Shown here: positions 38,317 to 48,611 of the stretch, in pieces
Layout: each line of letters starts with the position of its first letter
Position numbering within the stretch: the first letter of the stretch is position 1
Source of the DNA: Diacronema lutheri
Taxonomy: Eukaryota > Haptophyta > Pavlovophyceae > Pavlovales > Pavlovaceae
Assembly (NCBI GenBank): GCA_019448385.1
Contig: JAGTXO010000058.1
Span: 153,337 to 217,336, forward strand
Reading direction: 5' to 3'
DNA: 64,000 bases
Translations under genes and position numbers: made by a program
The notes under the pieces: model-generated
Told to the model about the DNA's origin: nothing
What the model saw: the letters and a program-made list of their open reading frames with translations, nothing else
Database searches by the model: none

Positions 38317-39893
38317 TCAGCCGACGGTGCGATTCGCCTCCGACCCACCGTTGCCGACGCCGGCAGAGGCAGCGGCCTCCGCGGCAAAGCGCCGGCATCC
38401 TGCCTTGTGCACGGGCCACATGCGCCGCTCGCACTCAACGCCGCAAAACTTGGCTACGCGGCACTTGCTGCACACCTTGAGCTTCTTGGTCTGGCCGCAG
38501 CCGATGCAGCACGCGCGCACAACCTCGCGCTTGCCTGCATGCTCGCCCAGCAGCGCAAGCGCAGCGTCGCGTTCGGCCATGTCTTCGCGCTGCTGGGCGG
38601 CGCGCGCGAGGAGGAGCGCGCCCTCGCGCTGCTGCGTGCGGTCGCCGCCAGCGCCAGGGTCGGTGGTGATGAGCCATTTGCCTAGGCAAATGATGGCGTG
38701 CACGTGTCCCTGAGAGGCGGCGAGGCGGTAGAGGCGCGCGGCCTCCGCCAGGTCCCGTGCCACGCCTTCGCCATTCTCGTAGCAGATGCCCAGGTTGCAC
38801 TGCGCGCCGGAATGCTTCTGCTCGGCGGCGAGGCGGAAGAGGCGGACGGCCTCCGCCAGGTCCCGCGCCACGCCTTCGCCCCTCGCGTAGCTGACGCCCA
38901 GCTCGAGCTGCGCGTCGGCATTATTCTGCTCGGCGGCGAGGCGGAAAAGGCGGACGGCCTCCGCCCAGTCCTGCGGCACGCCGTCGCCATTCGCGTAGCA
39001 GAGGCCCAGCTCGAGCTGCGCGTCGGCGTTCTTCTGCTCGGCGGCGAGGCGGAAAAGGCGGACGGCCTCCGCCCAGTCTTGCGGCACGCCTTTGCCCCTC
39101 GCGTAGCAGAGGCCCAGCTCGAGCTGCGCTTCGGCGTTCTTCTGCTCGGCGGCGAGGCGGAAAAGGCGGACGGCGCCCAGTCCTGCGGCACGCCTTCGCC
39201 CATCGCGTAGCGGACGCCCAGGCTGTACTGCGCGCTTTCTTGGTTCTGCTCGGCGGCGAGGCGGAAAAGGCGCACGGCCTCCACCCAGTCCTGCGCCACA
39301 CCTGCGCCCGTCTCATAGCAAATGCCCAGGTTGCACTGCGCGCCGGAATGCTTCTGCTCGGCGGCGAGGCGTAAGAGGCGCACGGCCTCCACCTGGTCCT
39401 GCACCACGCCTTCGCCCCTCACGTAGCAGACGCCCAGCTCGAGCTGCGCTTCGGCATTATTCTGCTCGGCGGCGAGGCGGAAGAGGCGGACGGCCTCCGC
39501 CCAGTCTTGCGGCACGCCTTTGCCCCTCGCGTAGCAGAGGCCCAGCTCGAGCTGCGCGCCGGCGTGATTCTGCTCGGCGGCGAGGCGGAAGAGTCGCACG
39601 GCCTCCGCCCTGTCCTCCACCACGCCTTCGCCATTCGCGTAGCAGAGGCCCAGGTTGCATTGCGCGCCGGAATGCTTCTGCATGGCGGCGAGGCGGAAGA
39701 GGCGCACGGCCTCCGCCCAGTCCTGCAGCACGCATTCGCCCCTCACGTAGCAGACGCCCAGGTCGAACTGCGCTTCGGCATTATTCTGCTCGGCGGCGAG
39801 GCGGCAGAGGCGCACGGCCTCCGCCCAGTCTTGCGCCACGCTGTCGCCCCGCATGTGGCGGTGAGACCGCGCCTTCGATTTTGCCTTCGCCAT
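38317..39893 (-). pseudogene. Sel1-repeat (SEL1-like TPR) protein with C-terminal MYND finger, frameshifted
   Basis: From ATG at 39893 (MAKAKSKARSHRHMRGDSVA) the frame carries Sel1 repeats of 36 residues (QDWAEAVRLFRLAAEQ...GLCYANGEG). At about 39174 the expected cggcctccgcccag is cggcgcccag: four bases (ctcc) are missing in repeat 7 of 11. The remaining repeats and the C terminus continue in another frame to 38317. The C terminus is a MYND zinc finger: CIGCGQTKKLKVCSKCRVAK then FCGVECERRMWPVHKAGC, with all eight ligands. Sel1-MYND proteins are protein-interaction adaptors; MYND binds Pro-rich partners. Either the gene is newly broken or this is a sequence error in a repetitive tract. All other repeats are intact. 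Confidence 0.85.
38740..39850 (-). repeat. 108-bp tandem repeat coding Sel1 units
   Basis: Eleven 36-codon units lie head to tail with high nucleotide identity, suggesting recent unequal exchange. One unit carries the 4-bp deletion. Confidence 0.9.
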
Positions 39894-41164
39894 GATTCCG
39901 GGCGTGTGGGTGCGGACGCCGAGTCGCGCCGAGTTACGTGGCTCCCGGCTGGGAGGTGCAGCTCGCTGCACGGGGAACGCGTTCATCACGCTCGGGCTTT
40001 AGCTCGTCACGCTTGACCCCGGCTCGCGCGCGTAGGTGCCGTACAAGCCGAGCGGGGAACGCCCTGCGCAAATCTCCGTGATGATCCGCATGCATGCGCT
40101 GGCCACGCATGCGTGCGCGCCGCGCTCGAGCGCGCGCTAAATGCCACGCGCCGCTCGGCGCCGCGCAGGCCAGCGGCGGCGCGATGACGGCGTGCCATCG
40201 GCGGCGCTGCTCGTAGCGGCGCTGCGCGCGACGCGCGCCGTGCAAGCGACAACCGACGCACGCGCGCGGCTTGCCTCTCACGTCGCGCGCAGGCACACGC
40301 GCGCCGCGTCCGTGCGCGTGTACGCGGCGCCCGTGCGGCCGCGTGCAAACGCGCGGTCGAGTCCCTTGGTCGGGCGCGCTGCGGCGGTGGCGGCTGCGGC
40401 GGCGCCGCGGCGCTCGAATCAAGGCAGACGCGACGGACAATGGACTACGCTCCCGACCGGCCACTTGTCGTTTGCAGCGACGGTTTTCGACCGCTCGCGC
40501 GGCAGCGGCTTTTCGCGCAGCGCCGCGCGGCGTGCGCTCTCGGCGACGGGCTGCTGCGCGCACAGCGCGAGCTCAGCGTCGCGACGACGCTGCTGCTCGC
40601 TTGTGACTGCGGTCGGCGACCATCCCATGCATGGGCTCCATGAGCGCGCGGGCAGTTGAGTGCTCTTCAGGGATGGACCCCCGGTGTGGCGGCGCTCACG
40701 GCGGTGAGCCGGTGGCGCACGACGAGCTGCTGCTGCTGCTGCTCGTCGTCGACTTCGCTTCATGAATAGATAGGGCGCGCGGCGCGCGCTCCTGTCGCGC
40801 CTCCCGGATGGCATGCTGGCGTCCGTGTTCTCGAACGCGGCCGCCACCATGTTCGTCTGCACCTCGCCGAGATCGAGAAGCTTGACGACGCACCCGGCGC
40901 ACGATCACCCGCGTGCCGTTTAACAGCCGTCGCCAGGCCGCAGGTTGTGCACGAGCATCACGACCATCGTGATGCTCGTCGCGATGGGGTCCAGATGGCG
41001 GCTGCCCACCCAGCGTCGTCGCGAAGCAGACTGCGGGCTGCGCAGGCTGCCTTACACGTCGGGTGACCGATGCCACTGTACGTGTGCAGAGCCGCGTGGC
41101 ACGGCGCTCGGCGCACGTGGTGCAGCACGTGCACGCACATTTGACATTTTGGATCCCAACGGCA
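39894..41164. other. Accessory region with repeat and helicase remnants
   Basis: No intact gene. It contains a dispersed module (about 40440-40570, + strand DRPLVVCSDGFRPLARQRLF then AQRRAACALGDGLLRAQ), the counterpart of 16155-16270. It also contains a PIF1-helicase-like remnant at about 40860-40990. The rest (39900-40430) is GC-rich with Arg/Ala frames only. Confidence 0.5.
40860..40990 (-). pseudogene. PIF1/Helitron-type helicase remnant
   Basis: The minus strand reads MVVMLVHNLRPGDG, then after a one- or two-base frame change LLNGTRVIVRRV. This is the late PIF1 helicase motif (V-M-L-x-x-N-L-x-P-x-x-G-L-x-N-G-T-R). A stop (TAA) interrupts the first frame at the switch. VVKLLDLGEVQTNMVAAAFE follows. 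Only the C-terminal part survives. Origin from a Helitron or a cellular PIF1 cannot be told. Confidence 0.55.
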
Positions 41165-42079
41165 ATGGCCGTCGAGCGTGAGCAGCCGGTCGAGCAAGGG
41201 GGCCGCGCTCTCGCGCGGCGCGAGGCGTGGCGGCGGCGGAGCGACTCGGCGCCGTGGCAATTCATCATCGTCGCCGCCGGCGTGGTGGGCATCGCCGCTG
41301 GCCTCGCCGGCACAGCGCGCGCGCGCGACGAAGGCGCGCTTGGCGCGCGCGTCGCCGGTGCGTTCGCCGTCACCGTCTTTGTGCGCGCCGCCGCCGCCAC
41401 CCCGGGAGCGCCGCTGCCGCGCCCGCTTCACTCGCTCTCCGCCATGCCTTTGTGATTGCGCCGTCGCGCCCTCGTGCGCCCGCGCGTGCGTCCGCCGCTT
41501 TGGCCGCGCCGTGCGCGCGCCGTGTCCTCGTTGCCTCCATCAGCTTTCCGATGTGCTGCTGAAATTGTGGGTGTATGGGCCCGCGCTCTTCCGCAAGTCG
41601 AGCTGGCGGCTGCTCGAGACAAGCGCCACGCTTCTCGCCCTCGTCCTCCTCGCCGCCCACCCGAGCCGATCGACGGCCTTCGCGGGCGGCGTCTTTGCCG
41701 CCGCGCGCGCCGCGCTCGCCGCGCGCGCGCTCGCTGTCGGCGCGCGCGCGGCTCGCGCGGCTCGAGCGGCGCGGCTGCGCTTTCGCGCGGGTGCGGGTTC
41801 GCAGCTCGCCGCGCGCCATCTCGCGACCGGCGGCTCGCGCCGCTTTGTTGACCTGAAGGAGCGACTTGAGCTTGATCTGACGTGCGGCGCAAAAAATGGG
41901 GAGGGTGGGGGGGGGGGGGGGGGGGGGGGGTGGGGTGGGGTTGGGAGGGGCTCGTGGCGTGGTAGGAAGCGTGGGCGCACGGTGGCTCTCCGCGCATCAG
42001 GGCGCGCGACGTGGGGCGGTTGGCCATGGCCATGCCGCACGCGCGCGCGCTGTGGTCTTGAATTGCCTTGTGCCCTGCG

Positions 42080-42125
<46 letters not shown>

Positions 42126-45100
42126 TGGCAGCTACCTGACTCCCGGACTGATCGCCATGGCCGCGCCGCGCCCACCGCCGCACGAGCGCGAGCGCCCGTG
42201 CGCGCGCTTTCTCGCGGCCGTTACTCTGTCATATATTGCTGCCCCGAGTGGCCCTACGACGGCGCGGCGTTCGCGTCGGGAGAGTTCACGTCGTACGACG
42301 TGCAGGACGGCACGCCGCCCACGATGGTCTGCCGCGTGCCGCCCCCGCTGCTGTATCTCGCCGCCCACGATGGTCTGCCGCGTGCCGCCCCCGCTGCTGT
42401 GTCTCGCCGCCCACGATGGTCTGCCGCGTGCCGCCCCCGCTGCTGTGTCTCGCCGCCCACGATGGTCTGCCGCGTGCCGCCCCCGCTGCTGTGTCTCGCC
42501 GCCCACGATGGTCTGCCGCGTGCCGCCCCCGCTGCTGTATCTCGCCGCCCACGATGGTCTGCCGCGTGCCGCCCCCGCTGCTGTGTCTCGCCGCCCACGA
42601 TGGTCTGCCGCGTGCCGCCCCCGCTGCTGTGTCTCGCCGCCCACGATGGTCTGCCGCGTGCCGCCCCCGCTGCTGTGTCTCGCCGCCCCGCTGCTACAGC
42701 ATGCCGCCCCCGCTGCTGTGTCTCGCCGTCCCCGCTGCTACAGCATGCCGCCCCCGCTGCTACAGCATGCCGCCCCCGCTGCTGTGTCTCGCCGCCCCCG
42801 CTGCTACAGCATGCCGCCCCCGCTGCTGTGTCTCGCCGTCCCGTTGCGACAGCATGCCGCCCCCGCTGCTGCCCGTGGGGCGCTCCGCGTGGCGAGGCGC
42901 CGCGCTCACGCGCCACGCGCCGCCCGCCGCTGCCCCCACCGCCCGGCCGCTTTCGCCGTCGGGCCGCAGGCGCAGCTCGTCCACTTTTTGAATTTGAGCG
43001 GCCCGCGTGTGGCAGCGGACTCGGCGCACGTGCTCGCCATCTGTTGCCGGCGCGGCACGGGGCGGACGGCATGCTTCGCGTGCGCGTGGTTGCTGTACGC
43101 GCGGCAGTGCGCGACGGTCGACGAGGCGCTCGAGCTTTTCGCGCTCGCGCGCTCGGAACTCGCGCCGGGCGCGCGCCGGCTGCATGGCGTGGATGCGCCC
43201 AGTCAGAGGCGGTATCTCAGTCAACTGAGTGCCACGATGGCGGCGCAGCACACGTACCTCGACACGCCCGCGCACGGCGCGCAGCCGCACCGACGCGCGC
43301 AGCCGACGCACAGCCGAGGCGCGGCAGCGGCGGCCGCGCCGCCCGCGCGCGCGCACCCGAGCGGCGGTGGCATGACGCCCGTGCCGTGCGGCGTGCGGCC
43401 GCTGCCGCACCTGCGGCCGCTCGCACTGCCGCCGTGCCCGCGCCTCACGCTGCGCTCCCTCGCCGTGCGGCAGTGGTGGACGCGCCCGCCCATTGGCCCG
43501 TTGGTCTGCGCCGTGCACCTCGTCCTTGCTGATAGGCCCGGGGGCGCCATCGTGTTTTGGTCGCAGCCTATCATCGTGCGCGCGCGCGCGCCGGGCGGCG
43601 GTGGCGGCGGAGGCGAGGCGGTCGAGGAGGGGAGCGGGTGTGGTGGAGACGGCGGTGGCGGCGGAGGCGAGGCGGGGCGCGCGAGCGGCGGTGGTGGCGG
43701 TGGCGGCGGCGGCGGCGGTGGCGCGTCGGCGTTCGGCAGCGCCGCGCCGGCCGTCGCAGCGCTCGCCGCGAGCGTCGGCGCCGCGTTCCGCCCGGGCCGC
43801 GCGCGCTCGGGCTCGCAGGTGCGCGCTGCGCGAGCGCGCGACCGCGGTCGCCGCGCACACCGCCCCCCCGCCGCCGTGACCGTCGTAGCCGCACCCCTTC
43901 GGCGCGCGCGCGTACGGTCGCGCCCGCGCGGTCGCAGGTTGGCATCCGCGCGCGCGAGCTGCGTGCGGATGGGCTGGGCGACGGAGCAACGCCGCCATCG
44001 TTGCTCCCGTCCACGCCGCCATCGTTGCTCCCGTCCACGCCGATCGCACGGCCAGACGCCGCACGGCCAGACGTGCCGCTCGGCGGCGGCGCGGGCGGCG
44101 CGCTCGCGCGCACGTCGACGGCGCTAAGCGACGGGGGCGGGGTCAGCGATGGCGGCGGGGGCGAGCGCGGTAGTCGGCGCGACGGTGCGGGAACCGACGC
44201 GCTGGGCGCTGTAGAGGAGGGGCATGCACTGCGCACGCGCCCGCCGCCGTTGGTACCGGCGCGCATTGCCGGCGCGTCGGCACGCGCGGCCGCGCGCGGC
44301 GCCGAGCTGCTTGGCGTGGCGCGGCGCACGGCGTTGGCGGGTGCGTCGGCTGGCTCGCGGCGCGCGTGCCACGAGGCGGCCATTTTTAATCTCGAGAATG
44401 TGCAGGTGCGCGGTGACGTTCGCGTGTCGGTCTTCGCGCTCGGTCCGCTGCTCCGCGCGAAGGAGGCGAGGCCGTGGCAGCGCTCGTTGCGCGGTTCGCA
44501 GCTGCCGTTCGAGGTGGGCGAGGCGCACGCGCCGTGGGCGGGTCCATTCGGCGAGGGCGAGCGCGCGGGCGCGGGCGCGGGCGAGCGCGCGGACGTCGAC
44601 GGCGCGCCGGCCGACGGCGACGCGCCGCCGGCCGGCGAGGTTGCGCTGCGTGAGCTGCGACGCATGGCGACGGGCGAGCGCGCGGCGTGCGCCAGCGTCG
44701 TCGCCGGCAGCGAGGCTGGCTGCCTGTTCCACTTCCAGTTCCACACGGGCTTCGCGCCGCCGGGCGTGCTCTCCGTTCCCGTCGGCCAGATGGACACGGT
44801 GCGCACGCGCGCTGGCCGGTGCGCCGCGCGCCGCGCCGCGCCGCCTGCGCCGACGCGCAAGGCGCGCGCGCGGCGCGCCGGGCGCGCGCCTTTTTCAGGC
44901 CTGCCGCCAGGTACCCGCGCTCTACGATGAGGACGGCTTCGCCTCGCTGCGCTACACGCACGCCGACGCACCGCCGCCGCCGCTGCCGCCGCCGCTGCCG
45001 CGATCGCTGCCGCCATCGCAGCTGCAGCCGGCGCACGAGCCGTGCGCTGCGCGCGCGCCTTCGGCCGCGTCGGCCGCGCTCTCCGTGGCGGGCGTGAGGC

Positions 45101-45747
45101 TAGACGGCCTCGATGCACGCGGCACGGCGGCATCAAAGCCCGGCGTGTCGCCACCCGGCGGCGCGGCCACCGCGCCGCTCGCGCGCGGGAGCGGCGCGGA
45201 GCGGCCCGGCGACGGCGAGCGGCTGTTGCGCGCGGAGGAGATGGCCGTGGAGCTGGGGTGGGTGGACGCGGCGGGAGCAGGCGGTGATGCGCACGCGGTT
45301 GGCGGACGAGCGTGCGCGCGCGGCGGCGCGCCGCAGTTCGCGGCCGCCGCGGCCCCATCGCCGGCGTCCGGCGCGCGCGCGTCGCACAGCCGCGTGGCGA
45401 CCGTCGACTTGTCCAGCCTGTCCAGCATGGCGCCCCCCTTCGGCCGCGAAGACTATGAGATGAAGGCGGCGGGCCTGACCGCGTCGCACACGGCGTTCGG
45501 TTGCGCGCCGCGCACGACCGGCGCCTCGCCCGCGCGCGGCGCGGAGCAGCTCGCGCCGCCCGCACCGTGCGCACCGCCCGCGCAGCACCGCCGGCCGACG
45601 TCGGCGCTGCGCGCGGTGCACCGGCGCTCGGCGTCCGATGCGGCGCCGGCGCGCCGGCCCGGCGCGACGCGTCTGCACGACGAGGCTGACGAGGCCGAGG
45701 CCGGGCCCGCCGCCTTGCGGCCGAGCGACGACGAGCCGCCCCCGTGA
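41165..45747 (+). CDS. Voltage-sensing phosphatase (TPTE/Ci-VSP-like), one frameshift
   Basis: Six exons: 41165-41380, 41544-41881, 42132-42326, 42970-43818, 43938-44798 and 44899-45747. The voltage sensor includes PWQFIIVAAGVVGIAAGLAG, LSDVLLKLWVYGPALFRKSS and an S4 with Arg every third residue (VGARAARAARAARLRFR). The linker RRFVDLKERLELDLT joins YLTPGLIAMAAP by splicing. The phosphatase domain has RYSVIYCCPEWPYDGAAFAS, DVQDGTPPTM|AQLVHFLNLS and the active site ICCRRGTGRTACFACAWLLY. The CX5R is intact, but His before Cys is Cys. The C2 domain has VQVRGDVRVSVF and GCLFHFQFHTGFAPPGVL. These enzymes remove phosphate from PtdInsP when the membrane is depolarised. A one-base frame change between RFLA and GRYSV (about 42215) is not explained by splicing. 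The C terminus is a long Pro/Ala tail. Confidence 0.8.
41907..41930. repeat. G24 homopolymer in VSP intron 2
   Basis: Twenty-four G begin 25 bases after the 5' splice site at 41882. A C45 run lies in the same intron on the same strand. Confidence 0.95.
42080..42124. repeat. C45 homopolymer in VSP intron 2
   Basis: Forty-five C end seven bases before the AG acceptor at 42130-42131. It is the longest homopolymer in the window. Confidence 0.95.
42318..42870 (+). repeat. 46-bp minisatellite filling VSP intron 3
   Basis: Eight direct copies start every 46 bp from 42318 (42364, 42410 and so on to 42640). Each contains acgatggtctgccgcgtgcc, that is, the exon end and donor sequence ATG|GTCTGC. Shortened variants with ctgctacagcatgccg follow to about 42870. 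The copies differ only at a t/g in ctgtatctcg/ctgtgtctcg. Confidence 0.95.
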
Positions 45748-45840
45748 GGACGCATCGCGCATCGCTCCCTCGCGGGGGGGAAAATCGCGCGAAACGGTCA
45801 GCCCGAGATCCGACGGCGGAACGACCGAATTAGCGACACC

Positions 45841-46681
45841 ATGAGCGCCGCCCTCCTCCTCCTCCTCGCGCCCGCCTTCGCGCCGCAGCTGGGCGCGGGC
45901 CTGCGCAGCGTGGTGCACTCGGCTTCGCCGCGCATGGGGTGCGCCGCTCTCCGCCCGCTGGCGTTGCGCACACGGCGCCACACGCGCGCGCCGTCCGGTC
46001 GAGCGCACGCGCGGCCGCCGACCCCGCCGCTCGCCGATTCCGCGTTTGCGCTGCGCAGCCTCTTCGACGGCCTGAACAAGGGCTCGTTCTACGACGATGA
46101 CGCGCCGTCCAAGGAGCTCGGCACGTTCCAGGCGCGCGCCAAGAAGCAGCAGGTGCGCCGCCGCGCTGCCGCGCCGCAGCCCACGCCCGCCGCGCGCTCG
46201 CCCGCGCGCACAACGCCCATGCGCGTGCGCGTGCGCGTGCGCGCGCGCCGGTGAATGTGGCCCGTGCAGGACGACTTCAAGAAGATCTCGCCCAAGCTGC
46301 AGCGCAAGCTTCTGAAGGAGTCCGCCGCCGCTGACCCCGAGCAGGCAAACCGTGGCGTCATGTGCGTGCGACACCCGCGCGCGCGCGCGCGCGAGTAAGA
46401 ACGGCGCGCCGCCCGCCGGCTTGTCGTGCGCGGCGCGCCCCACGCGCCGCCCCGCTCTCCGCCGCGCCATCCTCGCGCGCCGCAGCTACGCCATCGGCGC
46501 TGTGCTCGCGCTCGTCGCGATCGGCGGCAATGGCGTGCTCTACCAGATCGACATCAAGCCGGCGCCGGTCTCGTCGGATCAGATGCGCGAGGCGGCGGAA
46601 ATTCCGGGCGGGCCGGCGCAGAACCAGGTTCGCCCGCCCACGTTTGGCACCTCGGCAGGCACGTCCAAGCCGCGCCAGTGA
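45841..46681 (+). CDS. Plastid-targeted single-span membrane protein, unknown
   Basis: Three exons (45841-46152, 46270-46361, 46486-46681), introns of 117 and 124 bp, phases 0 and 2; 199 residues. The leader MSAALLLLLAPAFAPQLG is a signal peptide followed by an Arg/Ser/Pro-rich transit-like region to about residue 60, the bipartite form used for secondary plastids. The mature part reads FALRSLFDGLNKGSFYDDDA, KELGTFQARAKKQQ|DDFKKI and SPKLQRKLLKESAAADPEQA. A membrane span follows: YAIGAVLALVAIGGNGVLYQ, then a short tail with DQMREAAEIPGGPAQNQVRP. A thylakoid or inner-envelope small protein is the best inference. I do not recognise the family. The TM appears only after splicing AT|GTGCGT to CAG|C. 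Confidence 0.7.
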
Positions 46682-46817
46682 GCGGCGCGCGTCCGGAGGG
46701 CGGCGACGCGCCGCGCACCCGGCTCGAAGCCGATTTTGAAGCGGCGCGCGTGGCATCCCCCCCACTCCTCCACTCGCCCGTCCGCCTTGCCTTGACCATC
46801 CCCCCATCCTAGTCTTC

Positions 46818-48479
46818 CTAGCTTTTTTCGTTGCTCTCGTCAGCGATGTCGCTGCCGCCGAGCGCGGACGCGCCAGTCTCGCGCAGGCAGCGCTCGCGCG
46901 CGGCGATGAGCGTCGGCACGAAGTTGGCGAGCGACAGCGGCGTGACGGGCGGCGCGCGCAGCACGTGCTCGGCGCGCACCGGCCCGATCGCCGCGAGTCG
47001 CTGCCACGTGTGCCGCTCGGGCTCGGCGGCGGAGTAACCGACAAATGGCAGCCCGCCCGCGGCAAGCACGAGCGGCAGCGCGAGGCCGGGCCGGTAATGG
47101 AAGTTTGGGAAGAGCTCGAGCACCGCCGTGCACGGGCGCGCGAAGACGAGCGACTCCGCGCCCGCGCCGTGCGAGAGGATGAGGATGCCGTGCGCGCGCA
47201 CGAAGCGCGCCTGCGTGCCGAGCGGCGCGTTGGCGAGGCTGGCCGCGCGCACGACGAGACCCACCGGACTGCCGGACTGCCGGTGCAGGACGCCGCGCAG
47301 CATGTTTGCGCGCGCGGGCCCGAAACCGCCGTCGGGCTCGAGGAGGCCAATGGCTACCGACAGGTTGCCGTGCCCAAACGGAGGCGCGGCGGCGGCGGCG
47401 GCGCGGGCGCGTGGGTTCAGCCGCGCGCCCTGCGCGCCCTTGCCGCTCGCGCCGCCGCCATCGCCATCGCCGCCACCGCCGCCGCGCTGCTCGCCGACCG
47501 GCGCGTCCGCCGCGTCCTCGTCGGGCACGAGGAGGCGCGCGAGCGACGGCACGTCGGCGGCGTGCAGCGCGTAGGTGATCGACCCGGCCGCGCGCACGAA
47601 TTTGGCGAGGAGGGCGGCGGTGATCGCGCCGGCGCGGTGTGCGGAGGGGTCGTCCTCGTCCACGTCGATCACCACCTCGGAGACGCGCTCGTGCGCGCCC
47701 GCGGCGAGGGCGGTCGCGAGCGCGCTCGCGTTGGGCGCGGCGGGCGCCCATTCGAGCGGCCAGCCCGTGCGCGCGGGCGCGAGGCGCGCGGCGTGGAGGG
47801 CGCACGGATCGTCGGGCAGCGCACGCGCGCCGGCGACGCCACCGCTCGGCGAGAGGGCGGGCAGAAGCACGTCGGTGCCCATCGCGTCGAGCAGCCGCGC
47901 GGCGAAAGAGTCCGAGCCGAGGCGCAGGCCGCCGCGCAGCACGAGCACGCGCCTCGCGCGCGGGTGCTGGCGGAAGATGGCCCAGCACGGGAGGAGTGTG
48001 GCGAGGGCGTGCATCCGGTTGTCCAGCGTGCGCGCGATCGCCGCCGCCGGCCCCACCTCGCACTCGACGCGCGACGCGCCCGCGCACGACGTGGCGGGCG
48101 CACGCACGTCGAACAGCCGGTGCGCGGGCGGCAGCGCCGGCTCGGCGGGCGCGTACGGCGCAAAGGTGGGCGTGACGAGCCGATTCTGGTCGTCGCGCAG
48201 GCCCGTCGACGTCAGGTACCACACGCTCACCACGACGAGGATCACGACGACCGCCTTTTGCGCGAGGATGGCGGCGGGCGTGCCCGGCGGGCCGGCCGGC
48301 TTTGGCGGCGGGTCGTCGGCATCGCTCATCGAGCGCTCAAACTGGTCCTCGGAGGCGCTGGCGCCGGCGCCAGCGCGCTTCGCTCCGCTCGCGTCGCGCC
48401 GCCGCGCCGGCCGCGGCAGCAGCGATTCCGCCTCCGCCTCGTCCGCCGCGCTCGGCTCGCTGCGCGGCGCCGCCCACAT
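46818..48479 (-). CDS. Type II membrane glycosyltransferase, GT61/DUF563-like
   Basis: 553 residues from ATG at 48479, intronless. A short cytosolic tail with acidic and Arg clusters precedes a single span, AILAQKAVVVILVVVSVWYL (about 75-95), and then a lumenal domain. The end carries the best signature: FVRAHGILILSHGAGAESLV then FARPCTAVLELFPNFHYRPG, comparable to the HGAxLtn...vvElfp motif of GT61 (plant beta-1,2-xylosyltransferase/EOGT family). RRVLVLRGGLRLGSDSFAAR is a plausible donor-fold element. A Gly/Asp linker (EQRGGGGGDGDGGGA) interrupts the domain. A Golgi or ER enzyme adding sugars to glycans or glycoproteins is inferred. The family is moderately sure; the sugar is unknown. Confidence 0.6.
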   Translation of the reverse strand: MWAAPRSEPSAADEAEAESLLPRPARRRDASGAKRAGAGASASEDQFERSMSDADDPPPKPAGPPGTPAAILAQKAVVVILVVVSVWYLTSTGLRDDQNRLVTPTFAPYAPAEPALPPAHRLFDVRAPATSCAGASRVECEVGPAAAIARTLDNRMHALATLLPCWAIFRQHPRARRVLVLRGGLRLGSDSFAARLLDAMGTDVLLPALSPSGGVAGARALPDDPCALHAARLAPARTGWPLEWAPAAPNASALATALAAGAHERVSEVVIDVDEDDPSAHRAGAITAALLAKFVRAAGSITYALHAADVPSLARLLVPDEDAADAPVGEQRGGGGGDGDGGGASGKGAQGARLNPRARAAAAAAPPFGHGNLSVAIGLLEPDGGFGPARANMLRGVLHRQSGSPVGLVVRAASLANAPLGTQARFVRAHGILILSHGAGAESLVFARPCTAVLELFPNFHYRPGLALPLVLAAGGLPFVGYSAAEPERHTWQRLAAIGPVRAEHVLRAPPVTPLSLANFVPTLIAARERCLRETGASALGGSDIADESNEKS

Positions 48480-48611
48480 GGCGCCCGCGCTCTTCGCTGA
48501 ACTCTCGTCTTGTCGTTTCAAAGGCCGCCCACATGATATTCTGCAAAACGTTATGAATATGGGTACCGTAATACTCTGTACTGCCGACTGCGAGCGCATC
48601 GACAATTCGAC
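48480..48611. promoter_or_regulatory. Divergent region between glycosyltransferase and hAT gene
   Basis: 132 bp with an AT-rich centre (tgatattctgcaaaacgtta then tgaatatgggtaccgtaata, 48533-48572). It could hold the hAT element's left end; no terminal inverted repeat was found by eye. Confidence 0.35.

Noticed and set aside
42318-42870. CRISPR-like direct repeats
   Set aside because: Units are contiguous with no unique spacers; it is a minisatellite in an intron.
46352-46400. Separate short gene starting at 46352
   Set aside because: It begins with GTG, and the sense runs through a phase-2 splice from the upstream exon.
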